34,993 nucleotides of DNA from the NCBI GenBank assembly GCA_900761995.1, contig CAAFEY010000057.1, positions 1 through 34,993 on the forward strand. Direction: 5' to 3'. The notes under the pieces were generated by a model, which worked only from the letters and a program-made list of their open reading frames with translations, searched no databases and was not told where the DNA came from. The stretch comes from an uncultured Collinsella sp. (lineage in GTDB: Bacteria > Actinomycetota > Coriobacteriia > Coriobacteriales > Coriobacteriaceae). The position numbers and the translations under genes are program-made. Numbering within the stretch: position 1 is the stretch's first letter; each line of letters opens with the position of its first letter. Positions 23,559-32,312 of the stretch are shown piece after piece.

Positions 23559-24548
23559 ATGGTAAGTATTGTTCTTGCTAGCCATGGTGACTTGGCGGCT
23601 GGAATCAAGCAGACGGGCTCGATGGTCTTTGGCGATCAGCCGTCTGTAGCCGTGGTCTCGCTCGAGCCGAGCATGGGCCCCGACGACTTCCGTGCCAAGG
23701 TCGAGGAAGCAGTCGCTTCCTTCGAGGACCAGGAGCAGGTGCTCTTCCTCGTTGATCTGTGGGGCGGCACGCCGTTCAACCAGATCAGCGGGCTCATCGA
23801 GGGCCACGATTCCTGGGCTATCGTCACCGGTGTCAACCTGCCTATGCTCATCGAGGCATATTCGCAGCGCTTTGACGCAAAGAACACTGCACATGCGATC
23901 GCAAAACATCTCGTGACTGAGGCCAAGGCTGGCGTGCGCGTCAAGCCCGAGTCTCTGGAGCCCGAGGAGAAGAAGCCGGCTGCGGCCGCCGCTGCTCCTG
24001 CAGGCGCCATCCCTCCGGGAACGGTCATCGGCGACGGGCACATCAAGATCGCCCACGTCCGTATCGACACCCGTCTGCTTCATGGTCAGGTGGCCACCAC
24101 GTGGACCAAGCAGATCAACCCCAACCGCATCATCGTGGTTTCCGACGGCGTTGCTCACGACGAGCTCCGCAAGACCATGATCGAGCAGGCTGCCCCTCCG
24201 GGAGTCCATGCCAACGTCGTGCCCATCAAGAAGATGGCCGAGGTCGTCAAGGACACGCGCTTTGGTGACACCAAGGCCATGCTGCTCTTCGAGAACCCGC
24301 AGGATCTGCTCAAGGCCATCGAGGCCGGCGTCGACATCAAGGAAGTCAACATCGGTTCCATGGCTCACTCCAAGGGCAAGGTCGTCGTCACCAACGCCGT
24401 CGCTATGGGCGATGACGACGTTAAGACTCTCGAGGCCCTCAAGGCCAAGGGCGTCAAGTTCGAGGTCCGCAAGGTTCCTTCGGATTCCTCCGAGGATCTC
24501 GACGCCATGTTGAAGAAAGCTAAGGCCGAACTGGCCGCTCAAGCATAG
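23559..24548 (+). CDS. manX: PTS mannose-family EIIAB component
   Basis: Fused cytoplasmic phosphocarrier, 329 residues. The EIIA domain, about 1-130, has the phosphorylated His9 in VLASHGDLAAG and the LVDLWGGTPFN motif near 64-74. A Pro/Ala linker covers about 135-155. The EIIB domain, about 160-325, has phospho-His175 in RIDTRLLHGQV and later MLLFENPQDLLK and VNIGSMAHSKGK. Phosphate passes from HPr to His9 to His175 and then to the sugar. Start is the ATG at 23559, with AAGGAGG at 23545-23551; the GTG at 23556 is next to it and less likely. First gene of EIIAB-EIIC-EIID. Sugar specificity (mannose, glucose, fructose or amino sugar) cannot be told from sequence. Confidence 0.95.
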   Translation: MVSIVLASHGDLAAGIKQTGSMVFGDQPSVAVVSLEPSMGPDDFRAKVEEAVASFEDQEQVLFLVDLWGGTPFNQISGLIEGHDSWAIVTGVNLPMLIEAYSQRFDAKNTAHAIAKHLVTEAKAGVRVKPESLEPEEKKPAAAAAAPAGAIPPGTVIGDGHIKIAHVRIDTRLLHGQVATTWTKQINPNRIIVVSDGVAHDELRKTMIEQAAPPGVHANVVPIKKMAEVVKDTRFGDTKAMLLFENPQDLLKAIEAGVDIKEVNIGSMAHSKGKVVVTNAVAMGDDDVKTLEALKAKGVKFEVRKVPSDSSEDLDAMLKKAKAELAAQA

Positions 24549-24566
24549 TAAAGGAGGGTCCGATAC

Positions 24567-25385
24567 ATGTCTGCAATCACTATTCTGCTTGTTGCGATTG
24601 TCGCATTGCTTGCCGGTATGGAAGGCATTCTGGATGAGTTCCAGTTCCATCAGCCGCTCGTGGCATGCACGCTTATCGGTCTCGTAACCGGTCACCTTCA
24701 GGAGGGCATCCTCCTGGGCGGTTCGCTCCAGATGATGGCCCTTGGCTGGGCTAACGTCGGCGCCGCCGTCGCGCCTGACGCCGCCCTGGCCTCGGTCGCT
24801 TCTTCGATCATCATGGTGCTCGCCCTCAACGGTGGCGCCACCGATTCGGCCAAGGCCGTTACCGCCGCTATCGCCGTTGCCGTCCCGCTGTCGGTCGCTG
24901 GTCTGTTCCTGACCATGATCTGCCGTACCCTGGCTACCGCTATCGCTCACGCCATGGACGGTTGCGCCGAGAAGGGCGACTTCGCCGGCATCGAGCGCTG
25001 GCAGTACGCTGCCATCCTCATGCAGGGCCTTCGTATCGCCATCCCGGCAGTGCTTCTGTGCATCATCCCGGCCGAGGCTGTTACCAACGCGCTTAACGCT
25101 ATGCCCGACTGGCTGTCCGGCGGCATGGCCGTCGGCGGCGGCATGGTCGCTTCCGTCGGTTACGCCATGGTCATCAACATGATGGCCACCAAGGAGACCT
25201 GGCCGTTCTTCATCCTCGGCTTTGTCCTTGCTGCCATCCCTCAGCTCACGCTGATCGCCCTTGGCCTCATCGGCATCTCCCTTGCCCTCATCTACCTTGG
25301 CCTTAAGGATCTGGCCAAGCAGGGTGGCGGCATGGGCGGTGGCTCCGGCGACCCGCTCGGCGACATTCTGAACGATTACGAGTAG
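24567..25385 (+). CDS. manY: PTS mannose-family EIIC component
   Basis: 272-residue integral membrane permease subunit that with EIID forms the sugar channel. It has the family's opening hydrophobic helix (ITILLVAIVALLAGMEGILD), the conserved LVTGHLQEGILLGGSLQMMALGW-like region near 40-62, and about seven more hydrophobic segments, ending in a polar Gly-rich tail. It starts 18 bases after manX with AAAGGAGG upstream. This class is distinct from the EIIC of glucose- or lactose-type PTS. Confidence 0.95.
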   Translation: MSAITILLVAIVALLAGMEGILDEFQFHQPLVACTLIGLVTGHLQEGILLGGSLQMMALGWANVGAAVAPDAALASVASSIIMVLALNGGATDSAKAVTAAIAVAVPLSVAGLFLTMICRTLATAIAHAMDGCAEKGDFAGIERWQYAAILMQGLRIAIPAVLLCIIPAEAVTNALNAMPDWLSGGMAVGGGMVASVGYAMVINMMATKETWPFFILGFVLAAIPQLTLIALGLIGISLALIYLGLKDLAKQGGGMGGGSGDPLGDILNDYE

Positions 25386-25401
25386 GAGGGGAGTGATACA
25401 T

Positions 25402-26322
25402 ATGGCAGAGAACAAGATTCAGCTCACCAAGGCTGACCGCAAGAAGGTTTGCTTCCGTCATCAGTTCCTTCAGGGCTCGTGGAACTACGAGCGTATGCAG
25501 AACGGCGGCTGGTGCTTCGCAATGATCCCTGCGATCAAGAAGCTCTACACCAGCAAGGATGACCAGATTGCCGCTCTTAAGCGTCACCTGGAGTTCTATA
25601 ACACCCACCCTTATGTTTCCGCCCCCGTCATTGGCGTTACCCTCGCTCTCGAGGAGGAGCGCGCCAACGGTGCTCCGATTGACGACGTCGCCATTCAGGG
25701 CGTCAAGGTCGGTATGATGGGCCCGCTCGCCGGCGTCGGCGACCCCGCCTTCTGGTTCACCCTTCGCCCGATTCTGGGCGCTCTGGGCGCTTCCCTGGCC
25801 CTGTCCGGCAGCATCGCCGGTCCGCTGCTGTTCTTCTTCGCGTGGAACATCATTCGTTACGCCTTCCTGTGGTACACGCAGGAGTTTGGCTACAAGGTCG
25901 GCTCCTCCATCGCCAAGGACCTCTCCGGCGGTCTGATGGGCAAGGTCACCGAGGGCGCTTCCATCCTGGGTATGTTCATCATCGGCGCCCTGGTCGAGCG
26001 CTGGGTGTCCATCTCCTTCACCCCGGTCGTCTCCAAGGTCACGCAGTCTGCTGGCGCCTTTATCGACTGGGCTAACCTGCCCTCCGGTTCCGAGGGTGTC
26101 AAGGAAGCACTGACGATGTATAACTCCATCGGTGCTAACGCCCTTGATCAGGTGAAGGTCACCACGCTTCAGGCTAACCTCGATCAGCTTATCCCCGGCC
26201 TTGCCGCCGTGTGCCTGACCCTGCTGGTCTGCAAGCTCCTCAAGAAGAAGGTCAGCCCGATCGTCATCATCCTGGCTCTCTTCGCTATCGGCATCATCGG
26301 TCGCGTCTGCGGCTTCATGTAA
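25402..26322 (+). CDS. manZ: PTS mannose-family EIID component
   Basis: 306-residue membrane subunit found only in the mannose class. The start region KKVCFRHQFLQGSWNYERMQ and the GGWCFAMIPAIKKLY, EFYNTHPYVSAPVIGVTLAL and VGMMGPLAGVGDPAFWFTLRP segments are family signatures. C-terminal hydrophobic helices (about 250-304) anchor it. The ATG at 25402 is chosen because AGGAGGGGAG ends 8 bases before it; the GTG at 25393 is within that site. The gene lies 16 bases after manY. In many bacteria this subunit also serves as a receptor for class IIa bacteriocins and some phages. Confidence 0.95.
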   Translation: MAENKIQLTKADRKKVCFRHQFLQGSWNYERMQNGGWCFAMIPAIKKLYTSKDDQIAALKRHLEFYNTHPYVSAPVIGVTLALEEERANGAPIDDVAIQGVKVGMMGPLAGVGDPAFWFTLRPILGALGASLALSGSIAGPLLFFFAWNIIRYAFLWYTQEFGYKVGSSIAKDLSGGLMGKVTEGASILGMFIIGALVERWVSISFTPVVSKVTQSAGAFIDWANLPSGSEGVKEALTMYNSIGANALDQVKVTTLQANLDQLIPGLAAVCLTLLVCKLLKKKVSPIVIILALFAIGIIGRVCGFM

Positions 26323-26378
26323 GCACGTTTCGGCTTAAGACCGAGAATTGCTAGGCAAGGGCTTTTGAGCCATTGAAA

Positions 26379-26418
26379 CGGACCGCACCCGGTGGGTACA
26401 CTGGATGCGGTCCGATTG
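26379..26418 (+). terminator. Hairpin between manZ and the DUF956 gene
   Basis: CGGACCGCA at 26379-26387 pairs perfectly with TGCGGTCCG at 26406-26414 (18-base loop), followed by ATTGTTTTATTT. Probably partial termination, lowering DUF956 expression below that of the PTS genes. Confidence 0.75.
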
Positions 26419-26442
26419 TTTTATTTGGAGGGCGAGGCGCGC

Positions 26443-26841
26443 ATGGCGCAATCTCAGAACAGCACGGTCGATCTGGCAACGCCGGCAACCTGCCTGATGG
26501 GGCTTACCAGCCACGGTAACGTAATGGTGGGCAATAAGGCGTTTGAGTACTATAACGAGCGCAATCCCGAGGATTATATTCAAATCCCGTGGGACGAGGT
26601 CGACTATATTGCCGCCGAGGTTTTGCGCGGCACCAAGAAGATCACGCGTTTTGCCGTCTTTACCAAGGATAACGGTCACTTTACGTTTTCGACGCGTGAC
26701 GACAAAGAGACGCTTCGTGCGGTCCGCAAGTACGTTGACGAGGATAAGCTCGTGCGTTCGCCCGACTTTATCGATGTGACGGCCAAGGGCGCCAAGAGCA
26801 TCCCCTCCGTTATCAAAAACCTCTTCCATAAGGGCAACTAG
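26443..26841 (+). CDS. DUF956 family protein (ManO-like)
   Basis: 132-residue soluble protein of a family almost always placed after mannose PTS genes in Firmicutes and in some Actinobacteria. Visible family features are the N-terminal VDLATPATCLMGLTSHGNV, the core FEYYNERNPEDYIQIPWDEV near 37-56, and FAVFTKDNGHFTFSTRD. The fold looks PH-like. Some members have been linked to control of mannose PTS expression, but the mechanism is unclear. The ATG at 26443 is chosen for GGAGGGCGAGG upstream; an ATG at 26392 would lie within the hairpin. It follows manZ by 120 bases. Confidence 0.9.
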   Translation: MAQSQNSTVDLATPATCLMGLTSHGNVMVGNKAFEYYNERNPEDYIQIPWDEVDYIAAEVLRGTKKITRFAVFTKDNGHFTFSTRDDKETLRAVRKYVDEDKLVRSPDFIDVTAKGAKSIPSVIKNLFHKGN

Positions 26842-26849
26842 TCGTTGGG

Positions 26850-26905
26850 TAGTCGTCTGCGACGCTCTTAAACGACCAGTCATTAAAGAACGTCGCAGAC
26901 GACTA
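26850..26905. repeat. Dispersed palindrome with 15-base perfect arms
   Basis: TAGTCGTCTGCGACG at 26850-26864 and its exact complement at 26891-26905. The 26-base loop has TCTTAAACGACCAGTCATTAA, which echoes the core of 7503 and 23212 (TTAAACGACTA / AGTCATT). It shows how elements of this family nest in one another. Confidence 0.75.
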
Positions 26906-26947
26906 TCTCGAAGAGCGGCTATGCGCTGCATGGTAGTGGCACAAATC

Positions 26948-26956
26948 TGCTACACT
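26948..26956 (+). promoter_or_regulatory. Extended -10 of the tRNA-Arg gene
   Basis: TGC-TACACT, an extended -10 type promoter, with its last base 10 bases before the first base of the tRNA. No good -35 is visible. Confidence 0.5.
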
Positions 26957-26966
26957 AATACAACAT

Positions 26967-27042
26967 GCCTCCGTAGCTCAGGGGATAGAGCACCGCTCTC
27001 CTAAAGCGGGTGTCGACGGTTCGAATCCGCCCGGGGGCACCA
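26967..27042 (+). tRNA. tRNA-Arg, anticodon CCU, CCA encoded
   Basis: 76 bases with CCA. Acceptor GCCTCCG pairs with CGGGGGC (one G-U). The D-arm contains AGCTCAGGGGATAGAGC. The anticodon stem CCGCT/AGCGG carries loop CTCCTAA, so the anticodon is CCT, reading AGG. The T-arm GACGG-TTCGAAT-CCGCC has one A-C mismatch, which is unusual. The last 25 bases recur at 27151. Confidence 0.95.
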
Positions 27043-27150
27043 GAAGATTATGACGGCGTCGCGAGAGCGGCGCCGTTTCTGGTTTGTAGGAGCTGCCGGC
27101 GGATTCGGGCCGCCGACACCTGCGTCACCAATTTTCCTGCGGGGGGAGTT

Positions 27151-27175
27151 TTCGAATCCGCCCGGGGGCACCAGA
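27151..27175 (+). repeat. Second copy of the tRNA-Arg 3' end (att-like)
   Basis: 25 bases identical to 27020-27044, comprising the T-loop, half the T-stem, the 3' acceptor strand, CCA and two further bases. The copies are 131 bases apart. Between them, at about 27094-27117, a degenerate inverted T-arm can be seen (GGCGGATTCGGGCCGCC). This looks like an integration scar or a small duplication at a tRNA gene. Confidence 0.85.
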
Positions 27176-27183
27176 GATTTGCC

Positions 27184-27212
27184 GAGCCCGGTACCACCAC
27201 GGTGCCGGGCTC
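27184..27212 (+). terminator. Terminator after the tRNA region
   Basis: GAGCCCGGTACC at 27184-27195 pairs with GGTGCCGGGCTC at 27201-27212 (one G-U or mismatch), followed by TTCT. It lies beyond the second tRNA 3' copy, suggesting it once stood right after the tRNA. Confidence 0.85.
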
Positions 27213-27260
27213 TTCTGGTCTAAAGGTATGCCGTGGTTTTCGCTACTTCAGATGAAGAAA

Positions 27261-27291
27261 GCGCCCGTTTGCAGGGGGAGCAAACGGGCGC
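27261..27291 (-). terminator. Terminator of the fha-pstP-rodA/pbp-pknB operon
   Basis: Perfect 12-pair stem GCGCCCGTTTGC (27261-27272) with its complement (27280-27291). On the minus strand it is followed by TTTCTTC. It lies 53 bases after the pknB stop. Confidence 0.88.
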
Positions 27292-27343
27292 AATTGAGCG
27301 AATGTATTTGCGTCAGCAGCCGCTGTGGGCAACGTCTTGATGA

Positions 27344-29293
27344 CTAGTTGGTCGTACCGGAATCGTCGCCTGAATCAGTACCAGAGCCAGAAATCGAAAC
27401 CGTCAACGTGATCGTGTTGTCGGTGGACTGCTTACCGGTGGGGGAGACGCCCGTAACGGTGGCGTTTTCGTTGCCGCTCACGGGGTTGCCGTTCTGATCG
27501 CAGAATGCGATGTTGTAGAACCCGGCGTTGTTGAGCGCGGTGACGGCGGCGGAGATGCTCTTGCCGTACAGGTTACCCGGAACGCTGGCCTTGCCGGACT
27601 TCTTGGCAATGACGACGGTAATCGTGGCGCCGGGCTTCTGCTTACCGCTGGGGTTCCAACTGATCACGGTGCCCTCGGTAACCGAGTCGTTCTCCTGGTA
27701 GCTCACGTCGACGCCAAAGCCTGCCATATCGAGGGCGTTGCGCGCCTGGGCCTCGGTCATGTCGGTCAGGTCGGGGACGGACGTGGTATCCGGGCCGCTC
27801 GAGACCTTGTACGAGATGGTCGTGCCCTTCGCGACTTCCTTACCGGCTTCGGTGCCCTGCTCAAAGACCTGGCCCTCATCGGCCTCGTTGGCCTCCTCGG
27901 AGGCGTTGCCCTTCAGGCCAACGCTTGCCAGCGCGGCTTCTGCCTGGTCCTTGGTCAGGCCGACAAGCCGGGGAACCTCAACCTTCTCGGAGGGCTTGGG
28001 GCCCTTGGAGATTACCAGGTTCACCTTAGTGCCCTTGGCCTTCTTGGTGTTGCCGTTGGGCGTCTGCTCGGCGACCTTGCCCTCGTCGACATCGTCGTTG
28101 TAGCTTTGGTCGATGGTGCCGACCTCGAGGCCGGCTTCCTTGATCAGCTCGACGGCAGTCTGCTGGTCCTTGCCCAGTACATCGGGCACGGTGACCTGCT
28201 CGCCGCCAAAGAGTCCTGTGGCAAAGGCCACCACGATGCCGATGACGGCAACGGCCGCCACCACGGCGGCGATGATCTTGTTCTTGTTGGATTTGGGCTT
28301 TTCGACCTCGTAGGAGCCGGTGGAGCCCGAAACCGAGCTACGGGCGGTATTCTGGCCGCTCACGCCCGAGACGGGACGCACCATGGCGCGCGTCTGATCG
28401 GAAAGCTCGCGAGTCTTGGTGGCGCCCAGCTCACCGGGTGCACCGATGATGCGCGTGGGCTCCGAGATGTTGACGGCACGGCCCGACAGGTAGCTGTTGA
28501 GCACCTGACGCAGCTCGTCGGCGGTCTGGAAGCGGTTTGCCGGGTCCTTCTCCATGCACTTGAGGATGATACGCTCAAGGTCGGCGTCGACACCGGAGTT
28601 GATCTGGCTCGGCGGAATAGGCAGCTCGTTGACCTGCTTGAGTGCGACCGAGATGGCGTCATCACCGTCAAAGGGCACGCGGCCGGTGGCGCACTCGTAC
28701 ATCACGACGCCCAGCGAGTAGATATCCGAGGTGGGGCCGAGGTCCTGACCACGGGTCTGCTCGGGACTGACGTAGTGGGCGGTTCCCAGCACGTTGTTGT
28801 CTTGCGTGAGGTGGCTGTTCTTGGCGCGCGCGATGCCAAAGTCCATCACCTTGATGTTGCCGTCGGGCAGCACCATGATGTTCTGCGGCTTGATGTCGCG
28901 GTGGATGATCTCGTGCTTGTGGGCGACCGAAAGCGCGGAGCTGATCTGCGAGCCGATCTGCGCGACCTTCTTGGGGTCGAGGGCGCCGTGGCTCTTGATG
29001 CCGCTCTTAAGGTCGGTACCGCGCAGGTACTCCATGACGATGTAGTAGGTGTCGCCGTCCTTGCCCCAGTCGTAGACGCCCACGATATAGGGGGAGGACA
29101 GGCCGGCCGCTGCCTGGGCCTCCTGCTTAAAGCGGGCGGCGAAGGTGGCGTCTCCGGCATACTGCGGTAGCATGATCTTGACGGCAACCGTGCGGTCGAG
29201 GACCTGATCCTGTGCACGGAAGACGGTCGCCATACCGCCCGTTCCCACCTTATCCTTGAGGAGGTATCTTCCCCCGAGGACCCTCTGTTCCAT
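27344..29293 (-). CDS. pknB: PASTA-domain Ser/Thr protein kinase PknB
   Basis: 649-residue transmembrane kinase that senses muropeptides or lipid II and controls cell-wall growth. Kinase domain about 8-270: glycine loop GTGGMATVF (17-25), Lys39 in VAVKI, catalytic HRDIKPQN (131-138), DFG (151-153), activation loop to the YVSPEQ at 174-179. A juxtamembrane Thr/Ser-rich region follows. One membrane span at about 339-361. Four PASTA repeats fill about 366-635, opening with VTVPDVLG, VEVPRLVG, TSVPDLTD and ASVPGNLY; the last is less regular. The tail is Asp/Ser-Gly rich. The ATG at 29293 is preferred over 29308 because AGGAGCAGGA precedes it. Last gene of the cluster; no separate pknA is present next to it. 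Confidence 0.97.
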   Translation of the reverse strand: MEQRVLGGRYLLKDKVGTGGMATVFRAQDQVLDRTVAVKIMLPQYAGDATFAARFKQEAQAAAGLSSPYIVGVYDWGKDGDTYYIVMEYLRGTDLKSGIKSHGALDPKKVAQIGSQISSALSVAHKHEIIHRDIKPQNIMVLPDGNIKVMDFGIARAKNSHLTQDNNVLGTAHYVSPEQTRGQDLGPTSDIYSLGVVMYECATGRVPFDGDDAISVALKQVNELPIPPSQINSGVDADLERIILKCMEKDPANRFQTADELRQVLNSYLSGRAVNISEPTRIIGAPGELGATKTRELSDQTRAMVRPVSGVSGQNTARSSVSGSTGSYEVEKPKSNKNKIIAAVVAAVAVIGIVVAFATGLFGGEQVTVPDVLGKDQQTAVELIKEAGLEVGTIDQSYNDDVDEGKVAEQTPNGNTKKAKGTKVNLVISKGPKPSEKVEVPRLVGLTKDQAEAALASVGLKGNASEEANEADEGQVFEQGTEAGKEVAKGTTISYKVSSGPDTTSVPDLTDMTEAQARNALDMAGFGVDVSYQENDSVTEGTVISWNPSGKQKPGATITVVIAKKSGKASVPGNLYGKSISAAVTALNNAGFYNIAFCDQNGNPVSGNENATVTGVSPTGKQSTDNTITLTVSISGSGTDSGDDSGTTN

Positions 29294-29425
29294 TCCTGCT
29301 CCTAACATAACTATTCGCTCAACGATGTGTGTAGTACCAAATGTATGGCCGCTGGGGCCGTGTGGCGCGTTGCCGCTAGCTCATCGGCCGCGGCGCGTCC
29401 CAAGTATCCGCTTTGATCACGGGCA

Positions 29426-32296
29426 TCACGCTCCCTGTGCGGCGAGCGCCGCGGTCAGGACGATGCCGGCAATCTTGGCCGCCTCGACGTCGTGTTTGTC
29501 GTAATCCTCCAGGGCCACCGAGATGGCAACCGTGGGTGAATCGTAAGGTGCAAAGCCAACAAACATAGAGTTGACGTTGGTGCCGCCGGTCTCGGCCGAA
29601 CCGGTCTTGCCGGCAACCTTGACGCCCGGAATCTGGGCATCGGTGCCGGTACCGGACTGGACGACGGCGAGCATGGCCTGCTTGACCTGGTCGGCCGTGG
29701 CAGAGCTGACAGCCTGACCCAGCGAGCGGGACTGCGTGGTCTTAACCACGGTTCCGTCCGGGGCGAGTATCTGGGACACAAAGAACGGGTCCATGACCAC
29801 GCCGCTGTTGGCGATGGCGGCAGCGATCACGCAATTCTGCATAACGGTGGTCTGCGGGCCAGGCGTGTGGTCCATGCCGACGGGCTGGCCGGCGCCTGCC
29901 CAAGCGGTCTCCCACTCGGTCATAAGCGACGGGTCGGCCATGATGGAAGCCGCGGTGGTCAGATCCTGACCGAGCTTTTGACCGTAGCCAAAGGCGTTGG
30001 CAAACTGGACGAGCGAGCTGGCACCGACTTCGTTTGCCACCTGGCCAAAGACGACGTTGGACGACACGGCGAAGGCCTGCTGCAGGCTGATGGTGCCGTA
30101 GCTCTCGTTGGCAGAGTTGGTGACCGGCGCGTTGCCAATATCCATGGAGCCGGGCGCCTGGTACGTGCTGGTAAGGCTGGCGGTGCCGGTCTCGAGCGCC
30201 GCGGAGAGCGTGACGACCTTAAAGGTCGAGCCCGGGGTGTAGAGCGCGTCCATGGCACGGTCGTACATGGAGCCGTCCTCGCCGCCGCCCGACTGGAGCA
30301 GCGCGTCGATGTTGGTGTTGTCGTAGGTGGGAGAGCTCGCGCACGCAAGGACCGCACCGGTGCGCGGATCCATGACCACCACAGCTCCCTTAAAGCCCTT
30401 GAGCGCCTGCTCGGCAGCCGTCTGGATGCGCGAGTCGATGGTGAGCTTGGCGGTATTGCCCGGCTGGGTCTGCCCCGCGAGCGACGCGATGGCGTTGTTC
30501 CAGCTGGAGTAATCCTTGGAGCCGGTGAGCGTATCGTTCATGACACTTTCGATGCCGGCGGTGCCGTATTGCTGGCTCACGTAGCCCACCACGTGCGCGG
30601 CCATGTTGCCGTTGGGGTAGGAACGGGCGTAGGTGCCGTCCTCCTGCTGCAGCGATTCGGCCAGCGTCACGCCGTCGGACGTGATGATGGAGCCACGCTG
30701 GATGTACTTGGAGCGGGCGATGGTGTGGTTGTTGGTCGGCATGTCCTGGTAGTCCTTCGCCTTAATGACCTGGACATAGGTGAGGTTGCCGATAAGGATG
30801 GCGAACAGCGCCGTAAAGGCAAACACGGCACGAGTCAGACGGTTGGCAAGTGCCACGCGGCCGAGCACGCCGGACTCAGGCGTGTCGAGCAGGCGACGAC
30901 GCATGCGAGAACCCGCGGAGTGGTTGCCGTGGCTGTAGGAAGGTGCGTTGGCAAAACGCGTACCGGTCGGGGCAGCGGCGGATGCGACCTGGTCATCGGT
31001 GATGGCGGCCATGGTGCCAGTGCCGGTGAGCTCGGCTTCGCGTCCGGTTGCCTCGTCGCCGGCGCGCAGCAGCAGCGCGACGATGATAAAGCTCGCCAGC
31101 AGCGAGGAGCCGCCCTGGCTCATAAAGGGCAGGGTGACGCCGGTCAGCGGAATCAGGCGGGTTACGCCGCCAACGATTAAGAATGCTTGGAAGCTGATGG
31201 CCGCTGTAAGGCCGGTCGCGCTAAAGGCGGCAAGGTCGGACTTGGCGCGGGCTGCCGTGGTGAGACCGCGCACGGCAAAAAGCATAAACAGGATGAGCAC
31301 GGCGCCGCCGCCCAAAAGGCCCATTTCCTCGCCGATGGCCGAGAAGATAAAGTCGGACTCGACGACGGGGATGTTGTTTGCCATGCCGTTGCCAATGCCG
31401 ACGCCGACCAGGCCGCCGTCAGCCAGCGAGTAAAGTGACTGTACGATCTGGTAGCCCTGGCCCTGGGCGTCCTTAAACGGATCGACCCAGACCTGAAAGC
31501 GCACCTGCACGTGCGACAGGAACTTGTAGGCGCCCACGGCTCCAACGGCCAGCAGCGCAAGGCCGATGATGACGTACGAAAAGCGTCCCGTGGCAACATA
31601 GAGCATCAGCAAAAAGATGGTGTAGAACAGGACGGCCGAGCCCAGGTCGCGTTCGAAGACGACGATGAGCAGGCACACGCCCCACACGGCAAACAGCGGC
31701 AGCAGCAGGCGGAAGCGCGGAATCTTGAGGCCCAGGATCTTGCGGTTGGAGATGGAGAGCAGCTCGCGGTTCTCGGCCAGATAGCCTGCCAGGAACAAGA
31801 CGATGAAGACCTTGGCGAACTCGCCGGGCTGGATGGTGAAGCCCGCGATGCGAATCCACAGCTTGGAGCCCGAGATCGTGGTGCCGATAAAGATCGGCAG
31901 CATCAGCAGGATGATGCCGATAATGCCAAAGGTGTACTTGTAGCGCATGACCACGTCGAGGTTCTTGACCAGTGCGAGCGTTCCCACCATGAGCGCCACC
32001 GAGACAAACAAGATGATGAGCTGCGAGATGGCGAGGTCGGGGGCCAGGCGCGTCACGAATGTGATGCCGATGCCCGAGAGCACAAAGACGATGGGCAGGA
32101 TGGCGGGGTCGGCGCCGGGCGCCAGGATGCGCACGGCGATATGCGCCGCGGCGAAGGCGGCGAACAGGCCGATCGGCACGGCGAGCGTCTCAAAGGAAAT
32201 CGTGGCACCCGCGGTGAGCACGTACATCGCATAGAGCAGGATGACGGGGAACGCCGAGGCGATGAGCAAGAGCAGTTCGGTGTTGCGGCGACTCAT
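29426..32296 (-). CDS. RodA/FtsW-class SEDS glycosyltransferase fused to a class B penicillin-binding protein
   Basis: One continuous 956-residue frame. Residues 1-415 are a SEDS polymerase with about twelve hydrophobic segments, including KLWIRIAGFTIQPGEFAK (145-162), the conserved extracellular WVDPFKDAQGQGYQIVQS (270-287) and VVESDFIFSAIGEEMG (311-326). A hydrophilic linker spans 415-480. Then a single span (about 488-510) leads to a class B PBP transpeptidase: pedestal with ARSKYIQRGSIITSDG, active-site STFK at 690-693, SSN at 745-747, KTG at 897-899. In most Actinobacteria rodA and pbpA are adjacent separate genes; here they form one chain, so polymerase and cross-linker are obligately 1:1. 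The ATG at 32296 follows AAAGGGAG; upstream frame would lie inside pstP. It starts 16 bases after pstP. Confidence 0.96.
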   Translation of the reverse strand: MSRRNTELLLLIASAFPVILLYAMYVLTAGATISFETLAVPIGLFAAFAAAHIAVRILAPGADPAILPIVFVLSGIGITFVTRLAPDLAISQLIILFVSVALMVGTLALVKNLDVVMRYKYTFGIIGIILLMLPIFIGTTISGSKLWIRIAGFTIQPGEFAKVFIVLFLAGYLAENRELLSISNRKILGLKIPRFRLLLPLFAVWGVCLLIVVFERDLGSAVLFYTIFLLMLYVATGRFSYVIIGLALLAVGAVGAYKFLSHVQVRFQVWVDPFKDAQGQGYQIVQSLYSLADGGLVGVGIGNGMANNIPVVESDFIFSAIGEEMGLLGGGAVLILFMLFAVRGLTTAARAKSDLAAFSATGLTAAISFQAFLIVGGVTRLIPLTGVTLPFMSQGGSSLLASFIIVALLLRAGDEATGREAELTGTGTMAAITDDQVASAAAPTGTRFANAPSYSHGNHSAGSRMRRRLLDTPESGVLGRVALANRLTRAVFAFTALFAILIGNLTYVQVIKAKDYQDMPTNNHTIARSKYIQRGSIITSDGVTLAESLQQEDGTYARSYPNGNMAAHVVGYVSQQYGTAGIESVMNDTLTGSKDYSSWNNAIASLAGQTQPGNTAKLTIDSRIQTAAEQALKGFKGAVVVMDPRTGAVLACASSPTYDNTNIDALLQSGGGEDGSMYDRAMDALYTPGSTFKVVTLSAALETGTASLTSTYQAPGSMDIGNAPVTNSANESYGTISLQQAFAVSSNVVFGQVANEVGASSLVQFANAFGYGQKLGQDLTTAASIMADPSLMTEWETAWAGAGQPVGMDHTPGPQTTVMQNCVIAAAIANSGVVMDPFFVSQILAPDGTVVKTTQSRSLGQAVSSATADQVKQAMLAVVQSGTGTDAQIPGVKVAGKTGSAETGGTNVNSMFVGFAPYDSPTVAISVALEDYDKHDVEAAKIAGIVLTAALAAQGA

Positions 32297-32312
32297 AAGC
32301 GGCACTCCCTTT

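Noticed and set aside
27010..27255. 81-residue frame running through the tRNA-Arg gene
   Set aside because: It overlaps the tRNA and its duplicate 3' end and a terminator; a chance frame.
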